A stretch of DNA of 64,000 nt from Gemmatimonadota bacterium (GCA_021324775.1 JAJPIM010000023.1:117176-181175); one strand, 5' to 3'; counted from the stretch's first letter, positions 19,460 to 32,313 are shown. Notes: generated from the letters alone by a model not told the origin. Program-made: numbers and translations.

Positions 19460-19714
19460 TCTGAGCGCCCGCTGTTGGAGGATGGTGGCGGTACCAGTGC
19501 CCAGATTCCGTGATGGCGTCTGGCCGGCACGACACGACTCATGCACATTGGAACTCACCAATGTCCGGTCGCCGGGTCCTGAACGGCCCATTGCCGGCGG
19601 CGATGAGCGGCACGCTCGCCGGAGCGCCTTGATGGATGCCGGGCGGCAATACATGGAAATGGACACGACAGTGACCACGGCACACCGACGTCGCGCGGGC
19701 CCGGAGCGCACGGC

Positions 19715-22603
<2,889 letters not shown>

Positions 22604-24819
22604 CGCATACGCCACTCCTGCCAACCCGCAGCAGATGTTAGCGATGGCGTCCGACGCGTGCTCCCAGGTGCTCCAGGCCGCGCGGTCGGCCAGGTCATCG
22701 AACGCTGTGTCGCCGGTGAGGCGCGCTGCCAGCGTCCAAAGGTGCACGAGCCCCGCGGATCCGTTGCACCAGCCGGCCAGAAGTGTCCGGTACTCCGGTA
22801 CGCGCGGATCGAGCGTGTGTGGCCACCGCAGCCCGCGGCCCCACGGCTGAGCGTACGACGCGATCTCTCGGAGTCGCGGGACCATGTCCGCGGATGCCGG
22901 CCGCCCCGTGACCGCGGACCAGCGGAGCGCCGCGTATAGCACGCCGGTCCAGCCGTGCGCGGCGCCCATCGCGGAGAAACCTGGCACATCGCGCATCGCT
23001 GGCAGTGACACGATGGCGTTCTCGATTTCTTCCAACGCGGCCGTGCCGTGCTGGGCCAGCCGTTGTCGCGGGATTTCGTGGATTGGCGCCAACGCCTCGA
23101 GCAGCAGCGCGCTCGCGATCAGCACACCGCTATGGCCGAGCATCAGGTCGAGGTTCACACGATGAGCCGGAACAGGTGACGCGGCGATGAACGCGTCGAC
23201 GGAATTGGCCAGCGACTGACGATCGCCTGCGGCGTTGGCGATCAGCGCGCGAACGCAGTGGATACCCGCGATCGTGTGGTACGGCGTACTGGCGGAATGG
23301 ACCGCGGACGTGAGCCCGCGTGCCACATCGGCGAAGGCATCTGGTGCGTCACCCGCCGCCATCGCGCGCGACGCCCACAGGTCTGCGAGGGCGAGCATCT
23401 CCGGATCGCCGCGGACGAGCGCGAGACGGTAGAGCGCATACGCGAGTCCCGCGGCGCCGTGCATCACCGAGGCCGCCGGCGCGTGTGGCATGGCTGGCAG
23501 CGCGTCGGTGTGCCCGTATCCCGCTCGCGTGAGAAAAGTGCCGAGCAACATGCGCTGCGCGTCGTCGGGCGTGTATTGCAGGTGTTGATGCACGTTCTCG
23601 TGCGCCGGCGGCCTCCCATCGCCATTGCCACTCGCCGCGACCGTCAGGATCTGCCGCAGGCTGGCCGCGAACGCGGCAATCGACGAATATCGGCCAGCGG
23701 GCGTCTTGCTCAACGCTCTCGCGAGAGCCGCCTCGGCCTCCGGCCATGGCTCGATGCCACGGGCGGCGAACGACAGCATGGCGCCATCACAGATCGCCGA
23801 GAGAAACGCATCTCGATCGAGCTGGAAATCCTGGTAGTGATCGCCTGTGAACAGCAGATAGAGCAATGCACCGAGTGCGAACTGCTCTCCCGCCTCGGAT
23901 GCGGGCGGGGGTGTGACCCCGTCGAGCAGCGCACGGGCCAGCTCCGGCTCGTAGTAGAACGGCACGCCCGCGCGAGGGACGCTGGCGTCCTCCGCACCGA
24001 TGCGTATCGCGAGGGCGAAATCGAGCAACGTGATACGGTTGTCGCGATCGACGAGGATGTTTCGCGGATGGATGTCGCCGTGCACGACCCCGCGCTCGTG
24101 CAGGCGGGCATAGACATCGAGCACGCGGATCCCGAGTTCGAGTAGCGCGGTGCGGCGCTGCCCGGCCGGAAGTGCTCGGCACTCCGCAGCCGGTACATCG
24201 ATGGCGGAGCCCGTGCACCAATCCAGAACGAGGTATGGGGACTCGCCGATCGTCCCACGTCGTCGCAGCCGCGGACCGACGGCCCCATCGAGCTGCGCCA
24301 GCACAGCCGCCTCGTGATCGAACCATCGCGCGAAGCTGGACTCGGGCGGACAGCGTGACGCCTTGAGCGCATACCATCCACCGGCGTCGTCCCTGACCTG
24401 ATACACCTCCGTGTCATCGAGCGTGTACACCGGGCGCACGATATTCCAGTCATCGACGCGGGTGCCGGGCGCGAGCCGGGGCTCAGCGCTGCCGTCCGCC
24501 GGATCGTCCTCGGACACGAGAAGCCGGTCATCGACGAGCCGCGTGATGAGTGGCCACGCGTCGGTGAGTACCGACTCGGGGTCGGTACCCGCAGTGCGGC
24601 TGTACTCGATCACCGCATCCGCGACGGTGCGTGGCGTGCGGAAGCACGAGAGCAGTGCCGCGGTGGAGGCATCGACGACGCGCGAAGGGTCGCGCGCACG
24701 GGCTCGCGTGAGGACGAAATCTGTTGCCGAGTGGGTGAACAGAGCACGTGTCGCGGCGGGAAGCGCCTCGACGGACATCAACTCGACACCGGGCGGAAGG
24801 ACAAGACGTCCCGCGAGGA

Positions 24820-26016
24820 TCACGTCGCCCCCGAGCGCCACACCGTGTCGGCGGGAATCCAGGTTTTGGGGTCGATCCGCAACGCGGCCGCGCGGCGGAG
24901 GGCGAAGCGTACTGGGTCGGCCTGGTCCGGCGCGTGGGGGCCGGTCGTGCGTCCTGCAATGAGTGCGGCTGCGAGCTGCGTGGTGAGCCAACTGCGCCAA
25001 CTCTCGCTGGCTGCGCCACCGATGACCCCCGCGTGCGCCGGAGGGTCGGCAGCCCACGAGATCATGCCATCCGGAGTGATCCCGGCGGTGAACGGAACCC
25101 CGTGCGCGGGTGCTCCGGCCAGCGCGTCAGTCAGCGCCGCGGCGGCCGCGTAGAGGTGGTCGCGGTGGCGGAAGTAGATGACCAGCTTGTCCGGGCGGAG
25201 CAGACCGTAGGGTCCCGCCCCAGCCTTGAACGCGAGCGCCTGGTGCGCGGTGGCGGCGGCGACGGTTGCCGCAAACGCCTCCGGGATCGCAGCGGGAGCG
25301 GGGCTCACATAGAGTTTGCACGTCCCGCGAGTGCCATCGGCCGATTCCCAGCGCTCCGCCGCGGACCAGCAGAGCCACTCGCCGTCGGCGCCTGTTGCCG
25401 TGCACGTCCAAACGCGATCGAGGGCGGTTGCGACGGCGGGCGTCGCGAGCCCCAGCCGCGTGAGGTCAGTCGCCGGCACCGCGGGCGCCGCATTGGCCGG
25501 GCTGAGGGGAAGGCTGTTGAATCGGTACAGGCGTCCGGCGAGGACGGCGACGTCATCGATCGGGAGGGCCGAGGCGTGACGAAGAGCGGCGATCGAGAGC
25601 TGAGCGATGTGACCGTGCGGCGGGGAGTCGTCGGCGCCCCCGTCGTATTCGTCGAGGCCCATGGCGCTGATCGCGTCTGGTCCCGACCGGAACACGCCGG
25701 CCGATTCGATCTCGAGGACGCCGTCGAGAACGAGGCCCGTGATCGTGTGCCAGGCATCTGGCCCCAGGAGCCGCCGCGCGTACGCCGGAATCGGACCCGG
25801 AGTCCGGAGAGTCAGGAGAAGGAGCGCACTTTCGCGATCGGCAGCCTTGGCGGTCGCGGCGGCGGCGTGCCGGCCAACAGGAAGGATGACCCCGTAGAAC
25901 GAGGGATCGCGCGTCAGGCTCGCGAGGCGTAGTTGCAATCCGGGCTCGAGCCGGTCGAACACGACCAGCTCGAGCGCCGGGTTGAATCGATACGTCGCCG
26001 ATTCCAGAGTCGGCAT
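24820..26016 (-). CDS. HopA1-like (T3SS effector HopA1 family) putative phosphothreonine lyase
   Basis: KAGAGPYGLLRPDKLVIYFRHRDHLYAAAAAL, HGVPFTAGITPDGMISWAADPP, C-terminal FALRRAAALRIDPKTWIP resemble the HopA1 layout; position next to a kinase-LanC gene supports this. Confidence 0.6.
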   Translation of the reverse strand: MPTLESATYRFNPALELVVFDRLEPGLQLRLASLTRDPSFYGVILPVGRHAAAATAKAADRESALLLLTLRTPGPIPAYARRLLGPDAWHTITGLVLDGVLEIESAGVFRSGPDAISAMGLDEYDGGADDSPPHGHIAQLSIAALRHASALPIDDVAVLAGRLYRFNSLPLSPANAAPAVPATDLTRLGLATPAVATALDRVWTCTATGADGEWLCWSAAERWESADGTRGTCKLYVSPAPAAIPEAFAATVAAATAHQALAFKAGAGPYGLLRPDKLVIYFRHRDHLYAAAAALTDALAGAPAHGVPFTAGITPDGMISWAADPPAHAGVIGGAASESWRSWLTTQLAAALIAGRTTGPHAPDQADPVRFALRRAAALRIDPKTWIPADTVWRSGAT

Positions 26017-26134
26017 GCGCGCGGAGGGGTGAGGGGGTTCCCGGACCGCGGGCGAGACCCCGCTGCACGCGTGCCGCCGGTGCTACGCCCGGGATTCCTT
26101 GATCGCGGCCGCCCGGATTTGTGGGGGACGAGCT

Positions 26135-26488
26135 TTACGCGGTGACCAGCTCCTCGTCGTTGGCCGGCTCGGCGGCGACGGCGTCCCGGAGTTGCTGAAG
26201 AACGAAATCCAGTTCCGCCTTCTTGGGTTGCGACTTGCCCGGCTGCGCCATGCACGTGTGCACAATGCACTCGGAGGGCACGTTCGGGCTGCACGTCGAT
26301 CCGCCCTTGCGGCAGTCCGTGACGTTCGCGCACGTGTTTCCGCCCTTGCGGCAGTCAGTGACGTCCGGAACGCACGTGTGTCCCCCCTGACGGCATTCGC
26401 TGACGGCGGGCGACTGTTTGCCGACGATCGCGCCGTCCGGAGAATCCATCGTCACGCGAATTACCAGCTCGCTGATCTGGAACGGCAT
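26135..26488 (-). CDS. candidate RiPP/lanthipeptide precursor with four Cys/Thr cassettes
   Basis: 117-aa frame MPFQISELVIRVTMDSPDGAIVGKQSPA-VSECRQGGHTCVPD-VTDCRKGGNTCAN-VTDCRKGGSTCSPN-VPSECIVHTCMAQPGKSQPKKAELDFVLQQLRDAVAAEPANDEELVTA. AGGAG-type RBS (gaggagcgccgtATG) supports the start at 26488 rather than 26680. Confidence 0.75.
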   Translation of the reverse strand: MPFQISELVIRVTMDSPDGAIVGKQSPAVSECRQGGHTCVPDVTDCRKGGNTCANVTDCRKGGSTCSPNVPSECIVHTCMAQPGKSQPKKAELDFVLQQLRDAVAAEPANDEELVTA

Positions 26489-26679
26489 ACGGCGCTCCTC
26501 GATTGTGGGTGTCCGCGTCAGTGCGTCAGGAGACCGACTGGTGGCCGGCGGCGGGGCTCGAATATCCACCGGGACCGGAGTGCCCGCAACCAGAGCCCCG
26601 CGAATTGGCACGTCAGTACCAGAAAATTGCAATCTGCCCCTTGCGCACAAACACGATTGGCCCCTTTTTGTGTCGCTCA

Positions 26680-26695
26680 TGTGATGCGCGTCACA
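26680..26695. promoter_or_regulatory. CRP/FNR-type site TGTGATGCGCGTCACA
   Basis: Perfect TGTGA-N6-TCACA half-sites about 190 bp upstream of the precursor start. Confidence 0.5.
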
Positions 26696-26731
26696 GTTCG
26701 GAACGGTGCGTTTGAGGGGCGCATCGCCGGC

Positions 26732-26757
26732 GTATCAAAAGGTGTAAGTGATACACC
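26732..26757. promoter_or_regulatory. overlapping operator-like inverted repeats
   Basis: GTATCA(26732)...TGATAC(26749-26754) and GGTGTA-agtga-TACACC (26741-26757). Confidence 0.35.
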
Positions 26758-27069
26758 TGTAATAGGTTCGCTGCGGCGGCCAGCGGCGGGCGGCCGCTCG
26801 GGAGGACCGTTCGGCAGAGCGATTCTCACGGTCGGCGGCGATGGAAAGGCCAGCTTGTCTGGAAGGACATACCGATCGGCGTCGGTGGCTAGAAAATTAG
26901 GTCTGGCGCACTCAGGCATATCGGTATACGTTAGGCGCGTCGAAGCCAGGTAATTAAGCGTTGCCTGTGATCTCCGCAGTGGTAAGGCGCTTCGGCACGC
27001 AGTACCGGATCGGTCTACACAGAGGTAGGCCGACGCTTTAGGGATTCCGGCGAGATCGCGCGCCCTTCG

Positions 27070-27172
27070 GGGCTGCGACAAAGGCAAAACCGGCGAAAGC
27101 CGGCGACGCAAAGCTACGAGGCTGTCGTCTGCGGACCCTCACCGCGCAGACCATGCTAGTCGGGCCGCCGAA
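27070..27172 (+). ncRNA. GEMM-I class cyclic-dinucleotide (c-di-GMP or cGAMP) riboswitch
   Basis: GCGACAAAGGCAAAACCGGCGAAAGCCGGCGACGCAAAGCUACGAGGCU: conserved GGCAAA, GAAA-capped stem CCGGC/GCCGG, GACGCAAAGC; second stem GUCUGCG/CGCAGAC and a 3' UAGUCGGGCCGCC block. Located directly upstream of ATG 27197. Confidence 0.88.
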
Positions 27173-27196
27173 CAGACGTTCGAGGGGAGAGATCTC

Positions 27197-28978
27197 ATGT
27201 CGCAGTCGCACCGGTCATCCCGGACGGCCCGGCCGTGCGCCACGTTTGTGGCCCGCGCCGCGGCCAGTACCGGATCGGCGGCCGTCCTTGCCGCCACCTT
27301 TTTGCTGGTCACGGCCTGTGGTGAATCGACCGCACCAGTCAGTGCGGCTCGCCCGATCGCTGGCGCTACCTCCGGCCTGATTCGCGTCGCCGCCAAAGGC
27401 CTCGCGACCGCCGCGGGGACAGCGCGCGATCCGATGACGCTCGAACAAGCCGTGGCGGTCGCACCTGCCGGTGCGACCATCGAGCTGAGCGCCGGCACCT
27501 ATGTCACGGGTGGCCTGGTGATCACGCGGCCGGTCACGATCCGCGCGGCGTCCGGCGCGAAGGTGATCTTGCGCGGGAGCACCGATATCGCGCCCGGCAT
27601 GTGGCAGGCGATGGGCAGTACCTGGCGCACGCCGTGGTCCGCTACCGGCGTCCCCGCCGCTGCCGTCGCCCCCGGTGGTGGAGAGAAAGCCGCCGGCGCC
27701 ACGACGACAATGGCGACGCCGCGGACGACCCCCGAGGTCGCGGAACAGGTCAAGGCCGAACACGACCTCCTCGTCGAGGCGATGGGTGGCGCTGCCGAGT
27801 ACGCGGCGCACCAGCACATGGCGTTCGTCGACGGCCGCGCTCTCCGGCGTGTCACGAACCTCGGCGACGTCAAACCGGGCACGTTCTACGTCGACGCCGA
27901 GTCCAAGTTCCTCTACATCGGCGAGAACCCGGGCGGCCACGAAGTCGCGCTCTCCGCGCAGGCCGTCGGCATGCTCCTCACCACCGGCAACACCCGCATC
28001 ACCGGCCTCACGCTCGAGCACTTCTCGCAGGTCGGTCTGCGCATCCAGGGCGCCTACACCCAGGTCGATCACAACACACTGGAATACAATGGCCTGGACG
28101 GGCTGATGATCAACGCCGCGTCCAACGCCCTCGTCCAGGACAACGCGGTGAAGTGGAACGGACAGGCTGGCATCGTGGGGAACGCCGCCAACGCCGTCAC
28201 CGTGGAAGACAACAACATCAGCAACAACAACACCGGCAACTACGACGCGAGCGAGTACGCGGCCGGCATCAAAGTCACGCAGATGACGAACTTCGTCTTT
28301 CGCGGCAATTGGGTTGCTGACAACAAGTCCAACGCCGTGTGGATCGATGTCAGCTCCACCAACTCGACGGTCGTCGGCAACCAGGTGCTGCGCAGCGCGT
28401 CCTACGGGATCTACATCGAGCAGGGCAACGGGATCATCATCGCCGCCAACATCGTGCACGACAACACGGATGGCATCGGCGTCCACTTCACGGAGAACGC
28501 CAGCGTCTACAACAACACCGTCACCAACAACGGCCTCGATCTCGACATCAGCGCGTGGGACGTGCAGGCGAACACCATCGAGAACGCCAAGATCGTCAAC
28601 AATCTGATCTGGAACGGCAGTACGAGTCTTCTGGTGAACCTGTACCGGGCTGCCGGCTGCAACAGCACGGCTTACAGTGAGGTCGACTACAACGGCTACT
28701 ATCGGCCGTCGGGCTCCGCCGCCAAGAACGCCGTGAACTGGTGCAACGACTTCTTCACGACCATCGGCGCATTCCACTCGAAGACGGGCTACGAAGCCCA
28801 CGGCCTCGAGATCGACGGCGGGGGCGATCCGTTCTTCGTCGCGATCTGGTCCGAGAATTACCACCTCCACTCGGGTAGCCCGGCCATCAACAGAGGCCAG
28901 CCGCTTCCCACCAACATTGCGGCCGCCCTGGGCTGGCGCGCCGGCATCCCCGTCAGCATGGGGGCTGTGCAGGATTAG
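27197..28978 (+). CDS. secreted right-handed parallel beta-helix repeat protein (probable lipoprotein)
   Basis: LLVTACGES lipobox-like; repeated N-rich beta-helix coils (VEDNNISNNNTGNYDASEY, VVGNQVLRSASYGIYIEQGNGIIIAANIVHDNTDGIGVHF). Confidence 0.85.
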   Translation: MSQSHRSSRTARPCATFVARAAASTGSAAVLAATFLLVTACGESTAPVSAARPIAGATSGLIRVAAKGLATAAGTARDPMTLEQAVAVAPAGATIELSAGTYVTGGLVITRPVTIRAASGAKVILRGSTDIAPGMWQAMGSTWRTPWSATGVPAAAVAPGGGEKAAGATTTMATPRTTPEVAEQVKAEHDLLVEAMGGAAEYAAHQHMAFVDGRALRRVTNLGDVKPGTFYVDAESKFLYIGENPGGHEVALSAQAVGMLLTTGNTRITGLTLEHFSQVGLRIQGAYTQVDHNTLEYNGLDGLMINAASNALVQDNAVKWNGQAGIVGNAANAVTVEDNNISNNNTGNYDASEYAAGIKVTQMTNFVFRGNWVADNKSNAVWIDVSSTNSTVVGNQVLRSASYGIYIEQGNGIIIAANIVHDNTDGIGVHFTENASVYNNTVTNNGLDLDISAWDVQANTIENAKIVNNLIWNGSTSLLVNLYRAAGCNSTAYSEVDYNGYYRPSGSAAKNAVNWCNDFFTTIGAFHSKTGYEAHGLEIDGGGDPFFVAIWSENYHLHSGSPAINRGQPLPTNIAAALGWRAGIPVSMGAVQD

Positions 28979-29050
28979 CCCAATCACAAACGGGCTGGCC
29001 GCTGTGGGCCGGCCCGGGCCGCCGATTATCGGCTGGCCACCCACCCTGTA

Positions 29051-29109
29051 GGAGCCGGCCCGGACCGGCTCCACGCGCCCCCGCCCGTGTATTCGACGAG
29101 CGGGGGCGC
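29051..29109. terminator. two successive GC hairpins downstream of the beta-helix gene
   Basis: GGAGCCGGcccGGACCGGCTCC (29051-29072) and GCGCCCCCGC (29075-29084)/GCGGGGGCGC (29100-29109). Confidence 0.5.
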
Positions 29110-29393
29110 TTCACATCCGCCCCGCGCCCTCGCCCCTGAAACCCTTCTCCGTACCGGGCCGTACATTCCCCGCGGCAACGTTTACGCGACCAATGGGCAC
29201 CAAATCAGAGAGGAGCAGTCCAGAAACAAATCGGAGAGGAGAAGTCCAGAAAGGGGAAAGGAGACGAACGACGGAAAGGGCGTAGCGACACTGTGGTTAG
29301 CAAGTAGACTAGGGGCTTCGGCCGGCTCGCCGGCCGCGCCAAGGGATACAATCGACGGGCAACGCACACCTCCACTAAGAGAGAGGCAGGAGC

Positions 29394-30875
29394 ATGGCTC
29401 ACCCGGGCACCACACGATTCCTTCGAGCAGCAACGGCGATGGGCATGCTCGTAAGCGTGCTTATGAGCATGCTTGCCCTCAGCGCGACGGGAGCGGCTGC
29501 GCAGGAAGCCGCCCTGGGCACCACGCCGCCCACACCGGTTGGCTCGGGATCGTCACCCGGAGCGTCAGGATTCGAGGTACCCATCGAATACAAGACACTG
29601 CCCAACGGTCTCCGTGTCGTGCTCTCTCGCGACACGACCGCCCCGATCGTCACCGTGGCCGTCTACTATCACATCGGGTTCCGGGTCGAGCCGCGCGACC
29701 GCACGGGATTCGCCCACCTCTTCGAGCACCTCATGTTCCAGGGCTCGCAGAATCTGGGCAAGCTGCAGTTCATCAAGCTCGTGCAGTCGAATGGCGGTAT
29801 CCTCAACGGATCGACGCGATTCGACTTCACGAATTACTTCGAGATCGTTCCGTCCAACACGCTCGAGATGTTCCTCTGGGCGGAGGCCGACCGCATGCGC
29901 GGCCTCGCGATCACGCAGGACAACCTGACGAACCAGCAGGGCGTCGTGAAGAGCGAAGTCCGCGTGAATGTGCTCAACACGCCGTACGGCGGGTTCCCCT
30001 GGCTGGACATGCCACAGTACGCCAACACGAACTGGTACAACGCGCACAATTTCTACGGCGACTTGCGCGACATCGACGCCGCGACGCTCACCGACGCACA
30101 GGCGTTCCATCGCACGTACTACTCCCCGGGTAACGCGGTCCTCGTGGTCACGGGCGACATCGACCGCACCACGACGTGGAAATGGGTCGAGAAGTATTTC
30201 GCGCCGATCCCCGGGGTCGCCCTGCCGAAACGCCCTGACCTCACGGAGCCGCGCCAGGAGAAACCCATTCGCGCGAGCAAGGACGACACGCTGGCGACTC
30301 GCCCGGCTCTGGCGTTCTCGTATCACATGCCGCCCCGCAACACGCCGGAATACTACGCCATGGGGCTGATCGACCAGATCCTGCTCCAGGGCCACGACAG
30401 TTGGCTCTACCAGGCGCTCGTCCAGCGGGGTGGCTACGCCGGTGATGTCACGGGCGGGATCAATCTCCTTGGCAACATGTTCGACTACGAGGGTCCCATG
30501 CTGTGGACCGCGTCGCTTTACCACGATACGAGCCACTCGCCCGACGAGATCCTCAAAGCCGCCGATGCCACGATCGACTCGCTCCGCAACACGCCGATCG
30601 ATGCTGCCACCCTCGCCCGCGCCCAGGTCAAGGAGCGCGCGGCACTTTACGGCATCATCGGCGGCCGTCTCGGCTTCGGTCGCGCCGATCTTCTCGCGTC
30701 GTTCGCGCTCTTCGACAACGACCCTGCACGAATCAACACGCTCGAGCAGTCATTCCGCGCCGTCACCCCGGCCCTCATCCAGCGGACGGCGCGCGAATAT
30801 CTCCGTCCCGGGAACCAGACTGCTCTCACCATCGTACCCAAAGGAAAAACTGCCAATGCCACGACTGGCCAGTAA
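29394..30875 (+). CDS. M16 family zinc metallopeptidase, catalytic subunit type
   Basis: Signal peptide, HxxEH motif in FAHLFEHLMFQGS, YYSPGNAVLVVTGDID. Confidence 0.92.
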   Translation: MAHPGTTRFLRAATAMGMLVSVLMSMLALSATGAAAQEAALGTTPPTPVGSGSSPGASGFEVPIEYKTLPNGLRVVLSRDTTAPIVTVAVYYHIGFRVEPRDRTGFAHLFEHLMFQGSQNLGKLQFIKLVQSNGGILNGSTRFDFTNYFEIVPSNTLEMFLWAEADRMRGLAITQDNLTNQQGVVKSEVRVNVLNTPYGGFPWLDMPQYANTNWYNAHNFYGDLRDIDAATLTDAQAFHRTYYSPGNAVLVVTGDIDRTTTWKWVEKYFAPIPGVALPKRPDLTEPRQEKPIRASKDDTLATRPALAFSYHMPPRNTPEYYAMGLIDQILLQGHDSWLYQALVQRGGYAGDVTGGINLLGNMFDYEGPMLWTASLYHDTSHSPDEILKAADATIDSLRNTPIDAATLARAQVKERAALYGIIGGRLGFGRADLLASFALFDNDPARINTLEQSFRAVTPALIQRTAREYLRPGNQTALTIVPKGKTANATTGQ

Positions 30876-32313
30876 GCTCGGGGTGAGGCCTGCTGCCAGG
30901 CCAGCTACCAACCTCGCCGCGGCGCTCGTTGCGGGCTGTCTCCTCTTGCCGCCGGGGCTCCACGCGCAGGCCGCGCCGGCCGGAGCCGCCTCGGCCAAGG
31001 AAAGCCCGCCAGCGCCCGCTGCGCCCAAGGACTTCTCGGTGCCCGCCAAGCATGAGTTCACGCTCGCCAATGGCATGCACGTTACGCTCGTTCCGTACGG
31101 CCGCCTTCCCATCGCCACGCTGTCGCTCGATCTGCGCACGGGAGCGATCGATGAGGGCCCGCAGCAGGTCTGGCTCTCCGCCCTGATGGCCGATTATCTC
31201 CAGCAGGGCACGGCCTCGCACCCGGCGGCCGCGGTCGCGGAAGCAGTCGCCGGCATGGGCGGCGCGCTCAGCATCACGGCCGGCGATGATCAGACCTCGA
31301 TCCAGGGCGCCGTGCTCGGCGACTCCGCCGCCGCATTCGCCCGGCTCATCGCCGATATCGTCCAGCACCCGAGCTTCCCGGAATCCGAGTTCCCGCGACT
31401 CAGGAACGACCGGCTCCGCCAGCTCGCAATCGCCTCGAGCCGCCCGCAGGTCATGGCACAGGATCGCTTCGCCGCACAGATATATCCGGATCACCCCTAT
31501 GGGCGGGTCCTGCCCACCGAGGACGCGCTCAAGGGATACACGGCCGCACAGGTGCGCGATTTCTACGCGCACAACGCCGGCGCCGTCCGCGCGCACCTCT
31601 ACATCGTCGGCATGTTCAACAGCGCCGCGGTCGAACAGGCTGTCCGTGATGCCTTCGAGGGATGGACCGCCGGTTCGCCGCCAACGATCAATGTTCCCAC
31701 GGTGCGTGCCGAGCGCACGGTGATCCTGATCGACCGCCCGGGCGCCGTGCAGTCAACGATCGACCTCGGCCTCCCCGTCCCCGACCCGAGCCAGCCCGAC
31801 GACATTCCGCTCCAGGTGACCGACGCGCTCCTCGGCGGATCCTTCGGTTCGCGCATCACCAGCAACATCCGCGAACAGAAGGGCTACACGTACTCGCCAT
31901 TCAGCACGGTGGACACGAAATACCGGTCCGCGGACTGGCGCGAAGGTGCGGACGTGACCACCAATGTCACGGGTGCGTCGCTCAAGGAGATCTTCGGCGA
32001 GATCGATCGCCTCCGCAATGAAGCGCCCACCGCCGACGAAGTCCGCGCCATCGAGAACTATGTCGCTGGGACGTTCGTGCTGGCCAACTCATCGCAGGCG
32101 GGCCTCGCTCGCCAGTTCGGGTTCGTGGACCTGCACGGCCTGGGAGATGATTACCTCACCACGTTCGTCCGCCGTGTCTACGCGGTCACACCGGCCGACG
32201 TTCAGCGCATCGCTCAGCAGTACCTCGACCCGAACAAGATGGCCATCGTCGTAGCAGGCGATAAGAAGACAGTTGCCGACCAGGTCGCGCCCTACGGCAA
32301 GGTGGTGCAATGA
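30856..32313 (+). CDS. M16 family peptidase-like protein, non-catalytic partner
   Basis: M16 fold (LPNG-like LANGMHVTLVPYGRLPIATLSL; YVAGTFVLANSSQAGLARQ) without HxxEH (LSALMADYLQQGTAS). ATG at 30856 overlaps the upstream stop. Confidence 0.88.
   Translation: MPRLASKLGVRPAARPATNLAAALVAGCLLLPPGLHAQAAPAGAASAKESPPAPAAPKDFSVPAKHEFTLANGMHVTLVPYGRLPIATLSLDLRTGAIDEGPQQVWLSALMADYLQQGTASHPAAAVAEAVAGMGGALSITAGDDQTSIQGAVLGDSAAAFARLIADIVQHPSFPESEFPRLRNDRLRQLAIASSRPQVMAQDRFAAQIYPDHPYGRVLPTEDALKGYTAAQVRDFYAHNAGAVRAHLYIVGMFNSAAVEQAVRDAFEGWTAGSPPTINVPTVRAERTVILIDRPGAVQSTIDLGLPVPDPSQPDDIPLQVTDALLGGSFGSRITSNIREQKGYTYSPFSTVDTKYRSADWREGADVTTNVTGASLKEIFGEIDRLRNEAPTADEVRAIENYVAGTFVLANSSQAGLARQFGFVDLHGLGDDYLTTFVRRVYAVTPADVQRIAQQYLDPNKMAIVVAGDKKTVADQVAPYGKVVQ

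Noticed and set aside
26489-26680. N-terminal extension of the precursor to ATG 26680 (MSDTKRGQSCLCARGRLQF...)
   Set aside because: The internal ATG at 26488 has a clear AGGAG ribosome-binding site, and the extension overlaps the CRP-type site.
26869-26927. ATACCGAT..ATCGGTAT inverted repeat upstream of the riboswitch
   Set aside because: 8-bp arms with a 43-nt spacer can arise by chance; no supporting second copy.
26099-26953. 284-aa plus-strand ORF covering the RiPP precursor
   Set aside because: No recognisable domain; the opposite strand has an RBS, cassette repeats and operon context.
27215-29074. 619-aa antisense ORF over the beta-helix gene (also 39419..41353, 45297..47570, 61017..62300 and similar long shadow ORFs)
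   Set aside because: Typical high-GC shadow frames: low-complexity Arg/Asp/Val composition and fully overlapped by a gene with recognisable motifs on the other frame or strand.
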